Below are positions 32,961-46,788 of a DNA stretch of 64,000 nucleotides, piece after piece. Below the pieces are notes generated by a model. The model saw only the letters and a list, made by a program, of their open reading frames with translations, was not told where the DNA came from and did not search any database. This DNA comes from Lingula anatina (Eukaryota > Brachiopoda > Lingulata > Lingulida > Lingulidae), in the NCBI RefSeq assembly GCF_001039355.2, contig NW_019776079.1, positions 411,532 through 475,531 on the forward strand, given 5' to 3'. The translations under genes were made by a program, and so were the position numbers. Numbering within the stretch: position 1 is the stretch's first letter; each line of letters opens with the position of its first letter.

Positions 32961-35900
32961 ATGTCAAAATCGAGCTTAAAGAGGCGCGAGCTGGATGCCG
33001 AGGCTCTCGTCCACCAGCTGAAAACGGAAGACACGGACCAGTTCAATGCCCTCATCAAGATGCACCTCTCATTCATGGTTGATATGCCCACTTTGGACGA
33101 TTTATTTGAAAAATCTGAAGAGAACAAGATTAAGAAAGGTCATACGCCTTTCTTGAAAAGAAAAAGTATGAAATGTTTATTGTATTTTCTTATCATGGAA
33201 AAACTTTTAAAGGACATCATTTTAGTTGCCATCAACTAACAGACTGTCAGTATAATTTTAACAGAGGTTAAGTAAAAAGAAAAAGTGTGAAATGTATATT
33301 GTATACTTCTTTTCATGGAAAACTATAAATTACATCATTTTAGGTGCATCATCTAATAATTTAATTGTTAACAGTAGTAAGGTCATTCTTCACAAATATT
33401 TTGATATTTTTGTATATGTATATATATTTTTAGATAAAACTGGTAGCAGTTCGAGCTACACAGATCTTTCATCCTGCAACTCTGGTATTATTGAACTAAT
33501 TGATTTTATTTCTGAACCTGACAGTGAGTGCAATTTCTTGTTTCCTTTTGTATTACTAGTAGAAATAAAAATGTTTATTTATACAAACATAAGCATGAAA
33601 ACTATAAATATATTGGACAGTGATAATAAGCTGCATGTTATCTAAAACAATTTTTTTCAAATTAACTCTATGATGCAGTTTTAAAAGATACATTATTTGT
33701 AAATAAATTCCAGATATAGCCCTTGAGGGAATATTCAGGAAAGCAGGAAACTGTACAAGACAGAAAGAACTGAAAGAAAAGTTGACCCAAGGCTGCACCC
33801 TTGACTTGGACAGCAGTCCTTACAATGCACATGACTGTGCCTGTGTTCTAAAGTGGTTCCTGGGAGAGTTACCAGAACCTTTACTCATGGAGAGATTATA
33901 TGCTGCATATTGCCAAGTGCCAGGTTGTTCTACAAATCATTTGTTCAAAATTTGTAATGGTATATTGAGATTAAAATTGTGTAGAATTCCTAATTATTGG
34001 AATTAAAGAAGCAACTTTGTGAAAGCATTATGTTGTACTTGAAAGAAGTTAAATGTATATTTAACATATTTCATAATACAATATGGCCACATTTTTGCTG
34101 GCTGGTTTGCTATTTTTAAATGCTGTTTCTGCTCTTTGGGTTGTAAGTCTAGTCACCTTCCAGACATGATCCGTGAGGGCATGGACCAGGTCACAATTGA
34201 TAACATAGTGGTTCCCAAACAGATCAAGACAGTACAGCTGCTGTTCCTTCTGCTGCCGGTAGAGAATGCCACTCTGCTGAGGAAGCTGCTAACCATGCTG
34301 CACCAGGTGGCCAGTGTGGAGGAGAACAAAATGACTGCTGAGAATTTAGGTGCAATGTTTGCCCCACACTTGCTCTGTCCTAAGAAGGTATGGGCCATTT
34401 GATGTTGAGTGTGTTCTAAGGTTTAAATTCCATATAATATATTCTCTCCTGACACGAGTTCTTCCAACTCTTGGAAATATTAAGACTACACTCTGGGAAC
34501 ATTGATGTAATAGGGTACTGTTTTCAGATGTTTTATGGTAAATTCAGTAACTTTTCTGTCTCTAAGGAAAAGATTTACTAATTCAAAAGTTTTTTCTTCT
34601 GATTTTTACAACAATCAAACAGATGAAAAGAGTTGGAAGTCCTTTCATGATCAGATAAACACTTTGAATGATTTTAATTTCTCTTTAGATGACTGGCATT
34701 GGGCTCCAACAGGCAGCACAGAATTTGTCCAATACAGTTTCTTTTATGATTCAGCACTCCCCACAATTATTCATGGTAAGACTGATAAACAGTTTTTCAA
34801 ACACGTTTTCCAAATTTGTTCTTGTAATCCAGTTATAGTAAATTTATAAATCAGAAAATCAGAATTAAAATTCAGTGCTTGAAAAAAAAAAAAGAAAACG
34901 TATACAATATTATGTATTAATTTTGTCTTTCTGTGCAGGTGCCTAAAGATTTGGTTCATGACATTGACATATACTATAGGGAAAGGCAGAGATTGGGGCA
35001 GGACAGTGAGGATGATCTGGATCACAGAAGGGTGAATTGTGCTTTTGTACAGACTAATGTATTAGTTCCATCATTGCTTGATATAAATATCGTTCCAGAA
35101 GGGAAACAAAAGCATTTCTTTGATCAAAAAGGCAGAAGAATCTAGAAAAGTATTTGTTTTGATATAAAGATATCTTATCCCTAGTAACTTATACATTTGT
35201 TTAGTTTTTAAGTCAATTATATTAATTGTTAACTAGACATCTCCAGACAGTGATGATGCTGTGAAGACAACAGTTACATATGTGGACAGAGTTAAATCAA
35301 AGGAACTTGGTGCAGCTTCAGACACCGAGGTGGCGCTGGCACAGTTATATGCTCATGTGCAGAATATGCCAGACTCTACCAAGAAAAGAAAGCTACTAAA
35401 GCAGGTACAATCAATGGAGTTTGCCCCAATATGTTTCCCCATCACTATAATCTTGATTTATCTATTGATTCATATAAAAAGCATCTCATTTAACAGTATC
35501 TGTGTGTATGTTATTTTATCCTTCCATCAATGATGTTGCTCACTAGACAGGCATGTTTTCTGTTGATTTCAGTTTAACAAAGCCAATGGAATGGGAACCC
35601 CACATGACGAGAACAAGCACAGGAGAAGTAAGTCAGTAGGACAGTCAATAAAGGTGTGTATGTTGACAATTTGTTAATTATTTATTGGTATTTTTCTCCA
35701 TGTCCCCCCTCTTTTCTCAAGTATCTTTTTTTATTACTACAGAACAAGTCTCAACCTTTGAAATTTATTATTAATTTTGTATAATTTGCATGAAGCATGT
35801 TCTGAATTTTTGGATGTTCCATTTGCATGTAGGACACTTTCATGTATGCCTCAAAGAAGCTGAGGGCTTCTACAGATAATCTTCTCAGTCTTGTGAGTTC

Positions 35901-38900
35901 TGATGAATCTGGACAGCATAGTAGATCTTTTACCCCAGAAGCTATGCTCATGCAGGGCAGGTACAAAAAAGTAAGACTTAGAGGCACATAGGGGAATCTT
36001 TCATAGAGATATATTATCCTGGAAAATTTTAAACAACCTTTATAACTGATGCAATTTAATAACAATTGTAGGGACACCTACAGCATTCATTTTGTAGGCC
36101 TTATTGTCATTGTTTTGTAATGGGAGGTTGTGGGCTTACTGGCTTTCTCTTGTCTCATTTTGTATTATCGTGGTAGCTCTTTTGATATACACAGCTGTTT
36201 TCACAATTAGTTAGGTTTTAGCTTGGATTTCATATCCAGCAAGACTTTTATATGGTCTTTAGCCTCAATAACATCCCTATCAAACATTATCACATATTCT
36301 TGTTAACACCTTGGCTGCCACTCACTTTCCAGTCACAGGGTGCTGTTAAAGCTAAAGGTCCAGTATTGCAGAGCATAAAGAAATCTCTAGTTGCCACACC
36401 CTCTAGCACTGCAGATTATGTAAGTGGTGGGCTAACAATCTTTTGCTGCCTGCCTAACACCCTAAGTTATTCATATTATGGCTTTTCTTAAATTCTCTCT
36501 TCATTTGCATTTTACTGTTTGAAACTGCTAATGTCAATTGTTTGTTTTTAGTTTCAGCATTTATTTCTATTACCTACAGGGAAGACTTTGTACAGTTGTT
36601 CATTGCTCTATATTTTTGATATTATTATAGGTTAAAAAATTTAATTGATAATTTTAACAAAAAAATGCTTATAATTTATTGTGCTGTAAATGTGTATTCT
36701 GTATTTCATAAAGTTTTGAGAAAATTAACATGTATTCCTAGTGCCAGTTATTTTTCTTATAAACTGTGTTATTTGCATATTTTTTAAACACTTTGTGTGA
36801 TTTTTATGTCTTCAGAAACACCTGCTGAAGATGCACAAGAGACGTGGTTCCAGCCATGACACACATTTCAACAGTGGTGCTCTCAGTCTCCCTAGAGAAA
36901 CAAGCAACCCAGTCACATACCCTGTTCTAGAAGTAAGTGTTAAAGGCAAAGGAAGCAATCTTACAACTTTGTCTGCTCAGAGGTTGATAAAATTGCACCG
37001 TTTAATACAGCAGTAATTTTACACTTGGGTTGTGGAGTCAAGTTTAATATTTATAAAAAGGCTAGAAATGGTGGACTGGCAATTTCTAGCAGTGTAGTTC
37101 ATTAATATTTCACAGTGACATTTATGTTTAAACCATAACCAATTCAAAACTCTAAAATTATTATTGTCAGTTTTATTATGCTTAACATGTGGTTTATTGG
37201 CAGATTTCAGACATTTCCTTAACTTTTAGTTTCCTCAAAATGTTTTTGTGACTGATTTAAGCAACAAAACTGTTAAAACCTTTAGCAAAAGGCTTTCTGC
37301 TTTCATTTCTCTATCTGAACCAGACTCCACCTAGAACAATAGTGCCCAGAGTTAGTGTCACTCCAATTAATTCACCAAACACACCGGTGATGAAGCTGTT
37401 CAATGAGGAGCTAACACTTGCTGTAAAGCAGCATGCTAAAGGAGTAAGTGTAAACAATGAAGATGTAGATTTTGACCCTAGTTTCACCCAAGTTGCACAA
37501 CAACTACTATTAGGGCACTATGCTCAAATCTACTTATTCCTTACAACCCTGCATTTCTGAAGTCTTGTTTCTAATTTACCCTGACTTAACAAATGTCAAG
37601 CCTCATGTGTACCTAGTTTCTGTTGATTCTTACCCTAATCTTTTACTGTAGTCTTCAAGTTGAATCCTTTCATAAAGCCAAATTACTGAAATTATTGTAA
37701 TGTTGTAGCTTTTGACCTAGATTAAAAAATACAATAACAATAGTTGCATGGAAATGTTAATCTGGAGAGTTATTCCTCTGACTAACTACAAATTACCAGT
37801 AGATGAAATCACCTTCTTTACTTTATGAATCACCTTGACAGTCCGTCTTCCTTTTTGCATGTTACATACCTGGTTAAAGTGTTTTAAAATAAATCAAACT
37901 TATTTTGGTGATGACAGCATTTCTCACTAAATTTACTATAAAAAATTGAATGTTGACTTTGTATTTATGAAACTTGTGACTTGAACTCCCTTTTTATCTT
38001 GGGGTATAAAATGCTTTTGGTTGCTTATTTGCTCTTTATCTGCCTTAATTCTCTTTCAGCTTTCAGTTCTTCAACTATCTGCATGCATCAGATCCAATTC
38101 TGTAGGCAGAAAACTGAATAAACATGCATTCAAGTTGTTTTTATACGGTTTCAGTCATCTAGTCCAGCAGTACATGTGGTTGACCTGAAGGAAGAGGTGG
38201 ACAGCTCACACTTACCTAGAAAACGTAGAAACAGCAAGACCAACCTGACCAATATCACCAATACTCCATCTGACCAGGCAGCAGGATTATGCAGCAGGTG
38301 AGATGATGTTGAAAGTGAAAGGAAATATCTTCAAGAAAAAGTCCTACATATCCTTTACAATCTTTGTTATATAATGGGGGAAAAAACTGGGAGGTTGTAG
38401 TAAGATGCTGTACATTGTTTTAGCTGCTGTCTTAATAATATATTTTATTATCAAGTGGAAAGAAAAGTTTGATCGTTCAATGCATGCTATATTATGCCCG
38501 TTTCTTAAACATTCAAATATGAACCTTTTTCACTCTCCTAGCACCAGTGAATACCCTCCTAGAAAGCGCCACAGTCCTAGTACTCCTCAGAAAGAACAGC
38601 TATCACACTTTGTGTCACCCCTGACTAGATCTTCCAAGAAGATGTCCAGACAGACACAGGTAAAGATGACTAAAATACTTCAGGGATGGGCTCATGAACT
38701 CTTGTTTTAGCCTGCTTTTCATGCTTTAAGAATATCTACAGCCCTGGCTATTTTTTTTTTTTTTCGCTTTGATATGTTGCTGCTGTACAATTCAACCTTG
38801 TGTTCTGACCCTTTCAGCCAATACGTAAGCGAAGCAGGACCAGCAGTGCTCCACTTCTTGATGAGTGGAATTTGGCAGGTATTTCATCTCCAGCTGCTTT

Positions 38901-39783
38901 GCATGGGGGAGTTGCATGTTTGGAAAGAGCTCACAGCATAAGCATATTGTGACCCAGCCACCTACTGTGTCAGCTGTCACCAGCATTGTATGACACTATG
39001 CTGGTGACAGCTGTAGCAGTTTGGCAGTACCCCTGCTGATAATTCACTCTTTACTGTTTAAATGCACTGTTATTTACTGTTATGCCCATAACACTTTATC
39101 CATTATATTGTTGCTTTTTACTTCAGGGCATGTGGATAGGAAAAGGGTCCTCATTAACCTGCTTATTTCCCATTTATATCTAATGTCATTTACAGTTTAT
39201 ACATGCAAAGCATGTTCATTGATTCATTTTTTCCTAATATAGTTGCCTATAACTAAAGGGCCTTTGTTTATTTTCATCACTATCTGCTTGAATTTGTAAA
39301 AATTATGTGCAAAGTTATCGTATTTTAACAACTTGTTCTTTAATTGCAATCAACAGAAATCCTTAATTTAATAGAGAATGAGAATATTTTAATATTCTAA
39401 TAATTCTATTAAAAGCCTTTCACCAGTAGTTGGTATTTGCTCTAATACTTCAGTGTACTGTTATCATTAACTAACACATAATTTCTGTCCTGAGAATCAT
39501 TGTTGGTCACCAACTAAATTGCTATCATTTTTTTATTTTGGAATTTTATTTTACTTCCTTGTTAAACCAGTGTTAACAGTTCACATTTACAGGTTTGAGA
39601 TGTCCAATACATTGTGTATTTTATGAATTGTTTTTTCATTGTCATTTTCAGCAAACAGTACTGATGACGCCCGGGTCCAGACAACCGATGGCTGTCCAAC
39701 TGTCACCTGGATCATTTGACAAATGGCGGCACAGACGTAGTCACACAGCAGGGGATAAGATCAAGCATAGCAACACACGATAA
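32961..39783 (+). CDS. ARHGAP19: Rho GTPase-activating protein 19-like
   Basis: RhoGAP that would stimulate GTP hydrolysis by Rho, with a mitotic role in vertebrates. Exons: 32961-33165, 33434-33523, 33714-33923, 34164-34387, 34689-34775, 34939-35031, 35237-35404, 35573-35653, 35833-35970, 36333-36419, 36817 (or 36816)-36932, 37324-37443, 38155-38297, 38542-38659, then either 38818-38952 or 39652-39783; both ends give about 670 residues and close in frame. The RhoGAP domain is about residues 75-275: EGIFRKAGN with the arginine finger at about R107, LKWFLGELPEPLL, and NKMTAENLGAMFAPHLL. Downstream, LYAHVQNMPDSTKKRKLLKQFNK matches the ARHGAP19-specific region after the domain. The C-terminal tail is longer than in human (494 residues) and rich in Ser/Arg/Lys. 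Exon 6 could also read through to a stop at about 35145. Confidence 0.88.
38818..38952 (+). CDS. ARHGAP19: ARHGAP19-like alternative terminal exon (15)
   Basis: After acceptor CTTTCAG the frame PIRKRSRTSSAPLLDEWNLA continues through a potential donor (GT at 38879) to a stop at 38950-38952. Using that donor puts the next exon out of its long frame, so this exon makes most sense as a last exon. Confidence 0.5.
   Translation, partial: PIRKRSRTSSAPLLDEWNLAGISSPAALHGGVACLERAHSISIL
38971..39013. repeat. Perfect 16-bp hairpin after the alternative ARHGAP19 stop
   Basis: CAGCTGTCACCAGCAT (38971-38986) is repeated inverted at 38998-39013, with an 11-nt loop, 18 nt after the stop at 38952. Confidence 0.8.
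39652..39783 (+). CDS. ARHGAP19: ARHGAP19-like alternative terminal exon (16)
   Basis: Acceptor ATTTTCAG, then QTVLMTPGSRQPMAVQ to a stop at 39781-39783. In frame directly after exon 14 (phase 0), i.e. when exon 15 is skipped. If entered from the exon-15 donor it ends after 22 residues. Confidence 0.5.
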   Translation, partial: QTVLMTPGSRQPMAVQLSPGSFDKWRHRRSHTAGDKIKHSNTR

Positions 39784-40299
39784 TAACAGGCATTTGGACA
39801 AAGGCAGGGATAGAAATGGATATTTGGACAAGGACAAACATGGACACTTGGACAATGATGCAAACAGGGATAGACATGAACATTCAGTTCACAACAAAGA
39901 AAGACGAAGAAAAGAACGCAAATCACACAAGAAGGGACATTATGAATTGGGCAGTAGGGTGCTCATAAAAAAGTCAACATTAATATAGGTTCAGCAAGTT
40001 ATGACATACAAACATAAACATATGGGTGAGAAGAGCCAAGTCTGGATGTGAGAGTAGAAGGAATGTGTGTGTGTAGTAAGTTTTATAAATAGTATGTTCA
40101 TTAGCAGATGATCTTACATAATGCAGCATTATGTATTTTTGGTTACAATTTAGAGTAATTGTTTATGCATGTCTTAAGCCAGTTTTGATGTGCTTGCATT
40201 TTTTATCATTTCATTATCTTTGAATATAACTATGACAAATTTTCCATGTCCAAAGGCGAATCAGTTTAACAAATAGAAATTGGCATTAAATCAATGCAT

Positions 40300-40305
40300 A
40301 ATAAA
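40300..40305 (+). terminator. Candidate poly(A) signal, ARHGAP19-like
   Basis: AATAAA about 520 nt after the stop at 39783. Confidence 0.35.
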
Positions 40306-41777
40306 ACTGTTTAATTAATAAATAATAAGACTTGATACTAGTGTAATTCCTTACAGCTGGCTTTTGCAACCCATGCAATACTTGAAGTTCTAAAGGGCTG
40401 GCTTTCTTTAAAACTCATTTCCATGATTCAAATACTACTTTTCTGGCATTTTAGGTATGTGCAAAATTGTAACCTGTATGCCTCTTTGTTAAATGAAGGT
40501 AATATTTATGTACAGTTACAACAACTTACAAATACCATATTAAAGCACATGTCCAATACAAAACACTGGTGCTTAGCACAGTAAAAATGACCAACCTTAA
40601 AATGTAATGTTTTATTATTAATAAAAATGCAAAGGAAGGTAATATAAACTATTTTAATGTTGAATAAATATTAAGAAAGTACAAAAATATTTTACGAGTT
40701 TTCTGCAGATATAAGTGTGGGCCTTGTTTGCATTCTGTTGCTCTTAATTTGGGCAGATACAATTGTGCAGTAAAAATATGAAAATGATTAGCACAATGCA
40801 AATTTTGGTATTTATGCAGGATGCCCCCAACTCGTACACACGTATTATGTGGTGACTAATCAATGGCAGTGCAATTCAAATGAATTTATTTACTGATATT
40901 TTGATGTTCTCCCCTGAAATGATGTTCGCTCTTGTTATATTTGAATGAGCTTGAAGTTTCCGGTAAAAATGTCAAAAAATCATACAGTAAATTTCAAACT
41001 AATTTAATGAATAAGGAGACCTTGATAAAAGCCACCACATAGCCAAATTAAAAAGAAAAAAAAACACTGAAAATCAGGTGTGTAATTTTGGGTGGCATAC
41101 GGGGTAAGTATCCACATTCTGGTATTAATTAACATGTTAAAAAATATACCACCTTTTTTAATAACCAGAATTTACAAAACCATGAAAAAATGTTGTTTGG
41201 CACCCTATATTAAAAGGTCAATTGCACCAAAATTGAGTTTAAAATATAAATTGAATATCACACTGTGATACACCAATAAGCTGCATCTAACAGATTTTTT
41301 CGTACAAAAGCAAAAAAATGTATATTTGTCAAAAATGCTTACAAATCTAAATTACTAAAGCAACCCCTTTTAATTACTTGCATTATCAAAATTTCAAAAG
41401 TTATATTTTTCAAAAATAAATATAATGATTTAATAATTATAATAATAATTACAATAAATACAATAAATAAAACAATATTAATACACTAGACCACAAAGCT
41501 GCTGAATATACAGACACCATTCAGGAAACAAGGAAGAAAAGCTGTCAAATGTTCAGACATTACTTAGATAAAACTGCACAAAATAATGTTTTGACCAATT
41601 TTGATGCAACATTACATAAAATAGCATAATCACTCTTACCCTCTTACATTATGTACTACAGGTAACATGAACAACCAAAAACTAACAAGTGATTCAATCC
41701 ATGTGATAAAAAAGTCACTGAAAATGCTATTGTGTGAAAAATGAAAATTTCACAAAAAAATAAATAAATAAATAAAT

Positions 41778-42275
41778 AATTACCATAAATGTGAACAGAT
41801 TGTGCTGACTTTCGAAAGCAACCTACCTAATTACTGTAAATGTAAACTGATCATGCTGATTTTGGAAAGCAGTCTACCTCTTTACCAAACAAAGCCACTC
41901 GGTAAATTTAAAGTAAAACAAAAATACAGTTTGGCAGTTATGGGGCAAATGTCACCAAAATTGTGAAAAAAAAAAAAAAGAATAATTACTGTAAGTGTAA
42001 ACTGATCATGCTGATTTTGGAAAGCAGTCTGCCTCTTTACCAAACAAAGCCACTCGGTAAATTTAAAGTAGAACAAAAATACAGTTTCAATTGGCAGTTA
42101 TGGGGCGAACGTCACCAAAATTGTGGAAAAAAAGAATAATTACCGTAAACCAATGTAAACCAATTATGCCGATTTTTAAAAGCAACTGGTCTCTTTATCA
42201 AACAAAACTACTCAGTAAATCAAAAGTAAAACAAAAATATGGTTTGGCAGTTATGGGGCAAATATCATGTGTTGG
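41778..42275. repeat. Tandem repeat, unit about 153 bp
   Basis: Units starting TAATTACTGTAA at about 41830, 41984 and 42137, each containing CTCTTTA-CAAACAAA and GGCAGTTATGGGG blocks, preceded by a truncated copy at 41778. Confidence 0.85.
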
Positions 42276-42572
42276 ACAGTGATGGCAAGAAAGTGGACAG
42301 ACAGACCAATCAGAAAATATACAGATATTTGCAGTGTCTGTGCATAAAAATTAATGAATAATTTTAAAAAGAAAGATAAATAGACTTTTTTATTATAACT
42401 TGGTAGTGTGTAACTATATTTATCCCACTGTTGAAAATAACATTTTAATTCAGCCCCTAATATTGCAACTTAATCTTTTAATAAAATTTTTAAAAAGGGT
42501 GGCCTCATAGGGTAAATATTTAAACATCTGATCCGTGCTATAGTAAATAATCTCATTATATTGAAGAATCTT

Positions 42573-42578
42573 TTTATT
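42573..42578 (-). terminator. Poly(A) signal of the Kelch-b561 gene
   Basis: AATAAA on the minus strand 46 nt beyond the stop at 42624-42626. Confidence 0.55.
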
Positions 42579-42623
42579 GCACAACATTATGCTGACTGTA
42601 TCAAAACAACCATTTGAATTCCA

Positions 42624-45600
42624 TTATATTTTGTTCAACTCCATCTGTTCACTTCTTCCTTTCCCTTTGATTCTTGTCCATAGTTCCATGGCAATGTAGG
42701 CTACAATAATTACGCCAATGTAAACATATGTCAATATCTGTGTTCCCAGGCTAGATACTTCCAAATACACCCCTGAAATACATCTTTTATCTTAATAAAG
42801 GTTATAATTAAAACAAATCCTAACATCAATGCATATATCTTTGGTTTAATCAAATTACTTACAATGATAACTGAGTATCTCAGAAAATAAATGCTCACCA
42901 AGAACCATGTTTATCAATGCCAAAATAAGGGCCAGCCTTCCAGTATTCAAATGGATAAGTTCCCAGATCCATCTCTTTCTAGATATGACCTCATTTTGCT
43001 CCTTGTGAGGTCGTCTAAAAGATGAAGTGAAAAAAAGTATAATGTCAGGTTGTCACCTCTTGCAGGACCAGAAATTTAATCCACTATCCCCATTGGACTA
43101 TTTTATACATATATCAGCTTTTCCAAAAGCAAGAGAAATTCCCCAAAATTACACCTGTAAATTGCTTCTCACTCTCAACTAGAGGATCAGAGAGGCAATA
43201 CCGCCTCCAGATATTGTACCACCAGCTGGAGTAAGCACATTCGTATGGACCCCCCTCCCCCCAAAAAAAGGGACATCACCACCAGTCTTGTGCTTGACAA
43301 GCTCTATAAAATGCAATAAACAAGAGTTCTCAAAATATGCAAAAAAAAAAAAAAAAAAAAACCTAGGGACAACACTACGCAGATCTCTGCTAGTTTTGAA
43401 GATGAGGGGCAAAAAGTAGTGGCGTAAAAGTAGGTCAAAGGTCAATTTCAAGGTCACAGTATTTGACTTCCGATACAAGTTCAACAGTAACTAAGGGCGT
43501 TTCTTTACCAATTTTGGAGATATGAAGGCCAGGAAACATGCAAAGTGCAGTTCATCATGAAGAGTAAGTCAAAGGTCAATTTCAAGGTCACAGTAAGATT
43601 GCCAGTATGTGACTTCCTATTCAAGTTCAATAGTAAATTTGCCAGTTTTCGAGATATAAGGGACAGAAAATTTGCAAAGTTCAGTTCATGGTGAAAAGTA
43701 GGTCAAAGGTCAATTTCAAGGTCACAGTGAGATTGCCAGTATATGACTTCCTATTCAAGTTCAACAGTAACTATGGGCTTATCTCTGCCAGTTTTGGAGA
43801 TATAAGGGCTAGAAAATTTGTAAAGTTCAGTTCACGGTGAAAATTAGGTCAAAGGTCAATGTCAGGGTCATAGTTCGATTGCCAGTATATGACTTCCTAT
43901 TCAAGTTCAATAGTAACTTTGGGCGTATCTTTGCCAGTTTTGGAGATATAAAGATTAGAAAACTTGCAAAGTGCAGTTAATCATGAAATGTAGGTCAAAG
44001 GTCAATTTCAAGGTCACAGATTACCAGTATATGACTTCCTATTCAAGTTCAATAGTAACTATGGGCATATCTCTGCTAATTTTGGAGTATTCCACATTTT
44101 ATTTTCATCACTGAATATCAGATGTTGAACTTTTTGATATAGTGCAATGCCTAAGCCGTATCGAAAACAAAAAAACGGATACCACCATTAGCGTTGTGCT
44201 TGACAAGCTCTACAAAATGCAAAAAACAAGAGGTCTCTAGCATTAACGGATCCAGAATTAGAGAGAGTTTTCAGTTTCGGCATCTAATGGCTGTTACTCC
44301 CATGAAAATGCACCGATTGACACCAAACTCACGAAGATGAAAGATGACCCTAAGGGTAACACCTGTCCATAATATTATAGATTAGATCTGCACAGTTGCT
44401 GGAAAAAAGCAGAAATAATTGTTTTTTTTTTTTGCAAAAATTTCTCATTTTTAGAAAATTTTGGCCCATTTGCCCTTGAAATAAAGGTCAAAGGTCAAAT
44501 CCAAGGGCATGTTTGCACATGTTTGCTACATATGATTTTCGGTCAGTCATCAATAGAAATTTTTCCCATAATTCCTTCGGTTTGGGAGATATTTAGCATT
44601 GAATTTTCAAGGGTGCATTTCAACAAGCGTCACGCCCAGGTCAATGCACCAACAGAGACAAAAAAAACAGGGGATTCAAGTTGAGATTATATGTGACCTA
44701 AATCCAAGAGATGGGGACACAGGTCCTTGCGGTCTAGGAGGAGAAGCGGTAACAGCGACTTGTTTCTGGCGCCCGACTGCGGAGCCGACGAAGCCACAGG
44801 AGCCGGCGGAGCTGTACGAGACGGGTCGGGACTAAAACCATGAGTACCGCCAGCGTACACGCTGGTGGTACTAATAAAAATTTGCCTTCTTGCATATATG
44901 ATACAAGATTACTAACTCACATCAATGCATTGAGTGGTTGCAGCAGCCCTAGGATCATAATTATAAGCCCAATGATCCCATGGGCAAAGGAAAAGTGGTC
45001 AAATCTCACAGACACTATGGCACAGATAAACCCAGCTAATGCAAAAAATAATCCTGTGGACTGAATGGAAAAAAGACCAGAAAGATTATTACACAGTGTA
45101 CAGTTCTGTGTTTATCCATGACTTTTGATAAACAAAACACAACTGACACTACAACATGTATATTAAATCATAGGTAACCCATCATACCATATGCATAATT
45201 TCTGACAATAAAAATACAACATTATTATCAAAAGTAAACCATCGAATCTTACATTGATATCAAACCTTACAGTGATTTTTTTACTATTAAAATGCACTTG
45301 CCACAACTGGTGCATAAAATCATTCTCACAAATATACCATGCCATATTCCTCATTTTATAAAACACCAAACTGGGTGGAGTACAGATGACATAACAAGAC
45401 AATCAAACCCTTAATGCTGTCATACTGAATCCAGTCCAAGACCCCTTTGTTCAACATACCTGCAATACCCTATGAATGAGAAACCACTTGGGACCTTTCC
45501 ATTTGAAATACCTAGCAATAAATGCTCCAGCCTGCAGTAAGATGCCCCAGCCAGCGAACATGAAGACTGTGTGGAGGACTATCAGGTTCCAGAACACTAT

Positions 45601-46756
45601 AAATGGGCCTCCACACTTGGTACTAACTTCCAGGCTGGTGACAGATGAACCATTTCCACGAAGTAGCCAAAGGTCATTAACTGTCCCACTTGAAGAAAAA
45701 GTTTGTTTCATGAAGAGACTAACAAAAATAAAATATTTTTATGGGGGCAAAGGCTTCAATTCTCAACCCAAATGAAACTAAGTACCTGCAAAAGTCCCAT
45801 CAAATACACAGTGCGCCCAATATATCTACATAACCAACAGAACAATTTGTATGTTAGACACTTAAAATTGATAACACTGTTAGCTTGTACAAATTCTTTA
45901 ACATACTTTGTCATTGTTTCTCCTCCAAACAGCACAACCCCCCCAAGTACTTGTGCAGTGGTAAGTGCAGCACTATATCGTTTCACTGGATAGGATGATC
46001 CCTAAAATATGATATACCTATTGATTATTTCACAATGTTTTCATATTTTGGTTTCCCTTTAAAGGTCATTTTTGAAGAACGCAGCCAATACTATTCTGAC
46101 TGAATATTTAACAAAAACAGCACCCGAAGAAATTTTTATATTTGTGCAAAGCACAAATCTAATCTATTAAAATCAATAATCAATTAAGAAAGAATTTTAC
46201 CAAAACTTTCCTGGTACTCCAAATGTTACTTTCCAATTCCAGAACTCCAACGTCTGATTCAAGAGAGACATATGTCTGAGAAAACAAAAGAAAACAGCAA
46301 GGCTTGTAAACATGAAACATAATAATTGTCTATCAAAAGTAGACTATTCCATAAGCTTTTGCAAGATGATTAGATCAGGTAGATTTAAGTCACATATATC
46401 AGAATCTATTATTTTTATGACTCATAGAATACAGTATATGAACCTTAAGCATTTGACTTGTAGTCTCCATTCCACCATACAAAATGACCACTTGACCATC
46501 ATTCCCATCGGGCAGAAGAGCAAGACTGGGATAAATTTTTGGGGACAAACAGTCAGGCAGCTTAGTCCATTCCCCAGCTTTACCATCCAATAACCAAGAG
46601 TCGTGGCTAGGGCAGGGGCCACCTGTGCCTCCACCACTGAAATTATGTAGAGCCAGAGATTATATTTTAGGACTGTGCATGATAAGAAGCATACTGNNNN
46701 NNNNNNNNNNNNNNNNNNNNNTTTATTTTTTGGGATTGGCAAATAAAAAAAAAACC

Positions 46757-46788
<32 letters not shown>

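Larger units (their letters stand above)
39784..42623. other. Convergent intergenic region
   Basis: Between the ARHGAP19-like stop and the Kelch-b561 stop. Holds the 3' UTRs, the tandem repeat at 41778-42275 and otherwise AT-rich sequence with no gene I can see. Confidence 0.6.

Noticed and set aside
32738-33127. 129-codon minus-strand frame at the start of ARHGAP19
   Set aside because: It is antisense to ARHGAP19 exon 1, whose plus-strand frame has splice and homology support.
33924-34163. AG sites near 34147 and 34152 as the start of ARHGAP19 exon 4
   Set aside because: They give the wrong phase with the donor at 33924; the acceptor CCTTCCAG at 34156-34163 restores the frame (QVPDMIREG).
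34535-34849. 104-codon plus-strand frame (MVNSVTFLSL...)
   Set aside because: The true ARHGAP19 exon (34689-34775) uses another frame, reading TGIGLQQAAQN and SFMIQHSPQLF, which matches the orthologue and both splice phases.
39716-39988. 90-codon plus-strand frame rich in Lys/Arg/Asp/His with LDKD-like repeats
   Set aside because: It is out of frame with ARHGAP19 exon 16 and cannot be entered from its acceptor because of an early stop; probably 3' UTR.
43179-43484. 101-codon minus-strand frame
   Set aside because: Contains a long Phe run from a poly(A) tract and repeat sequence; no splice or domain support.
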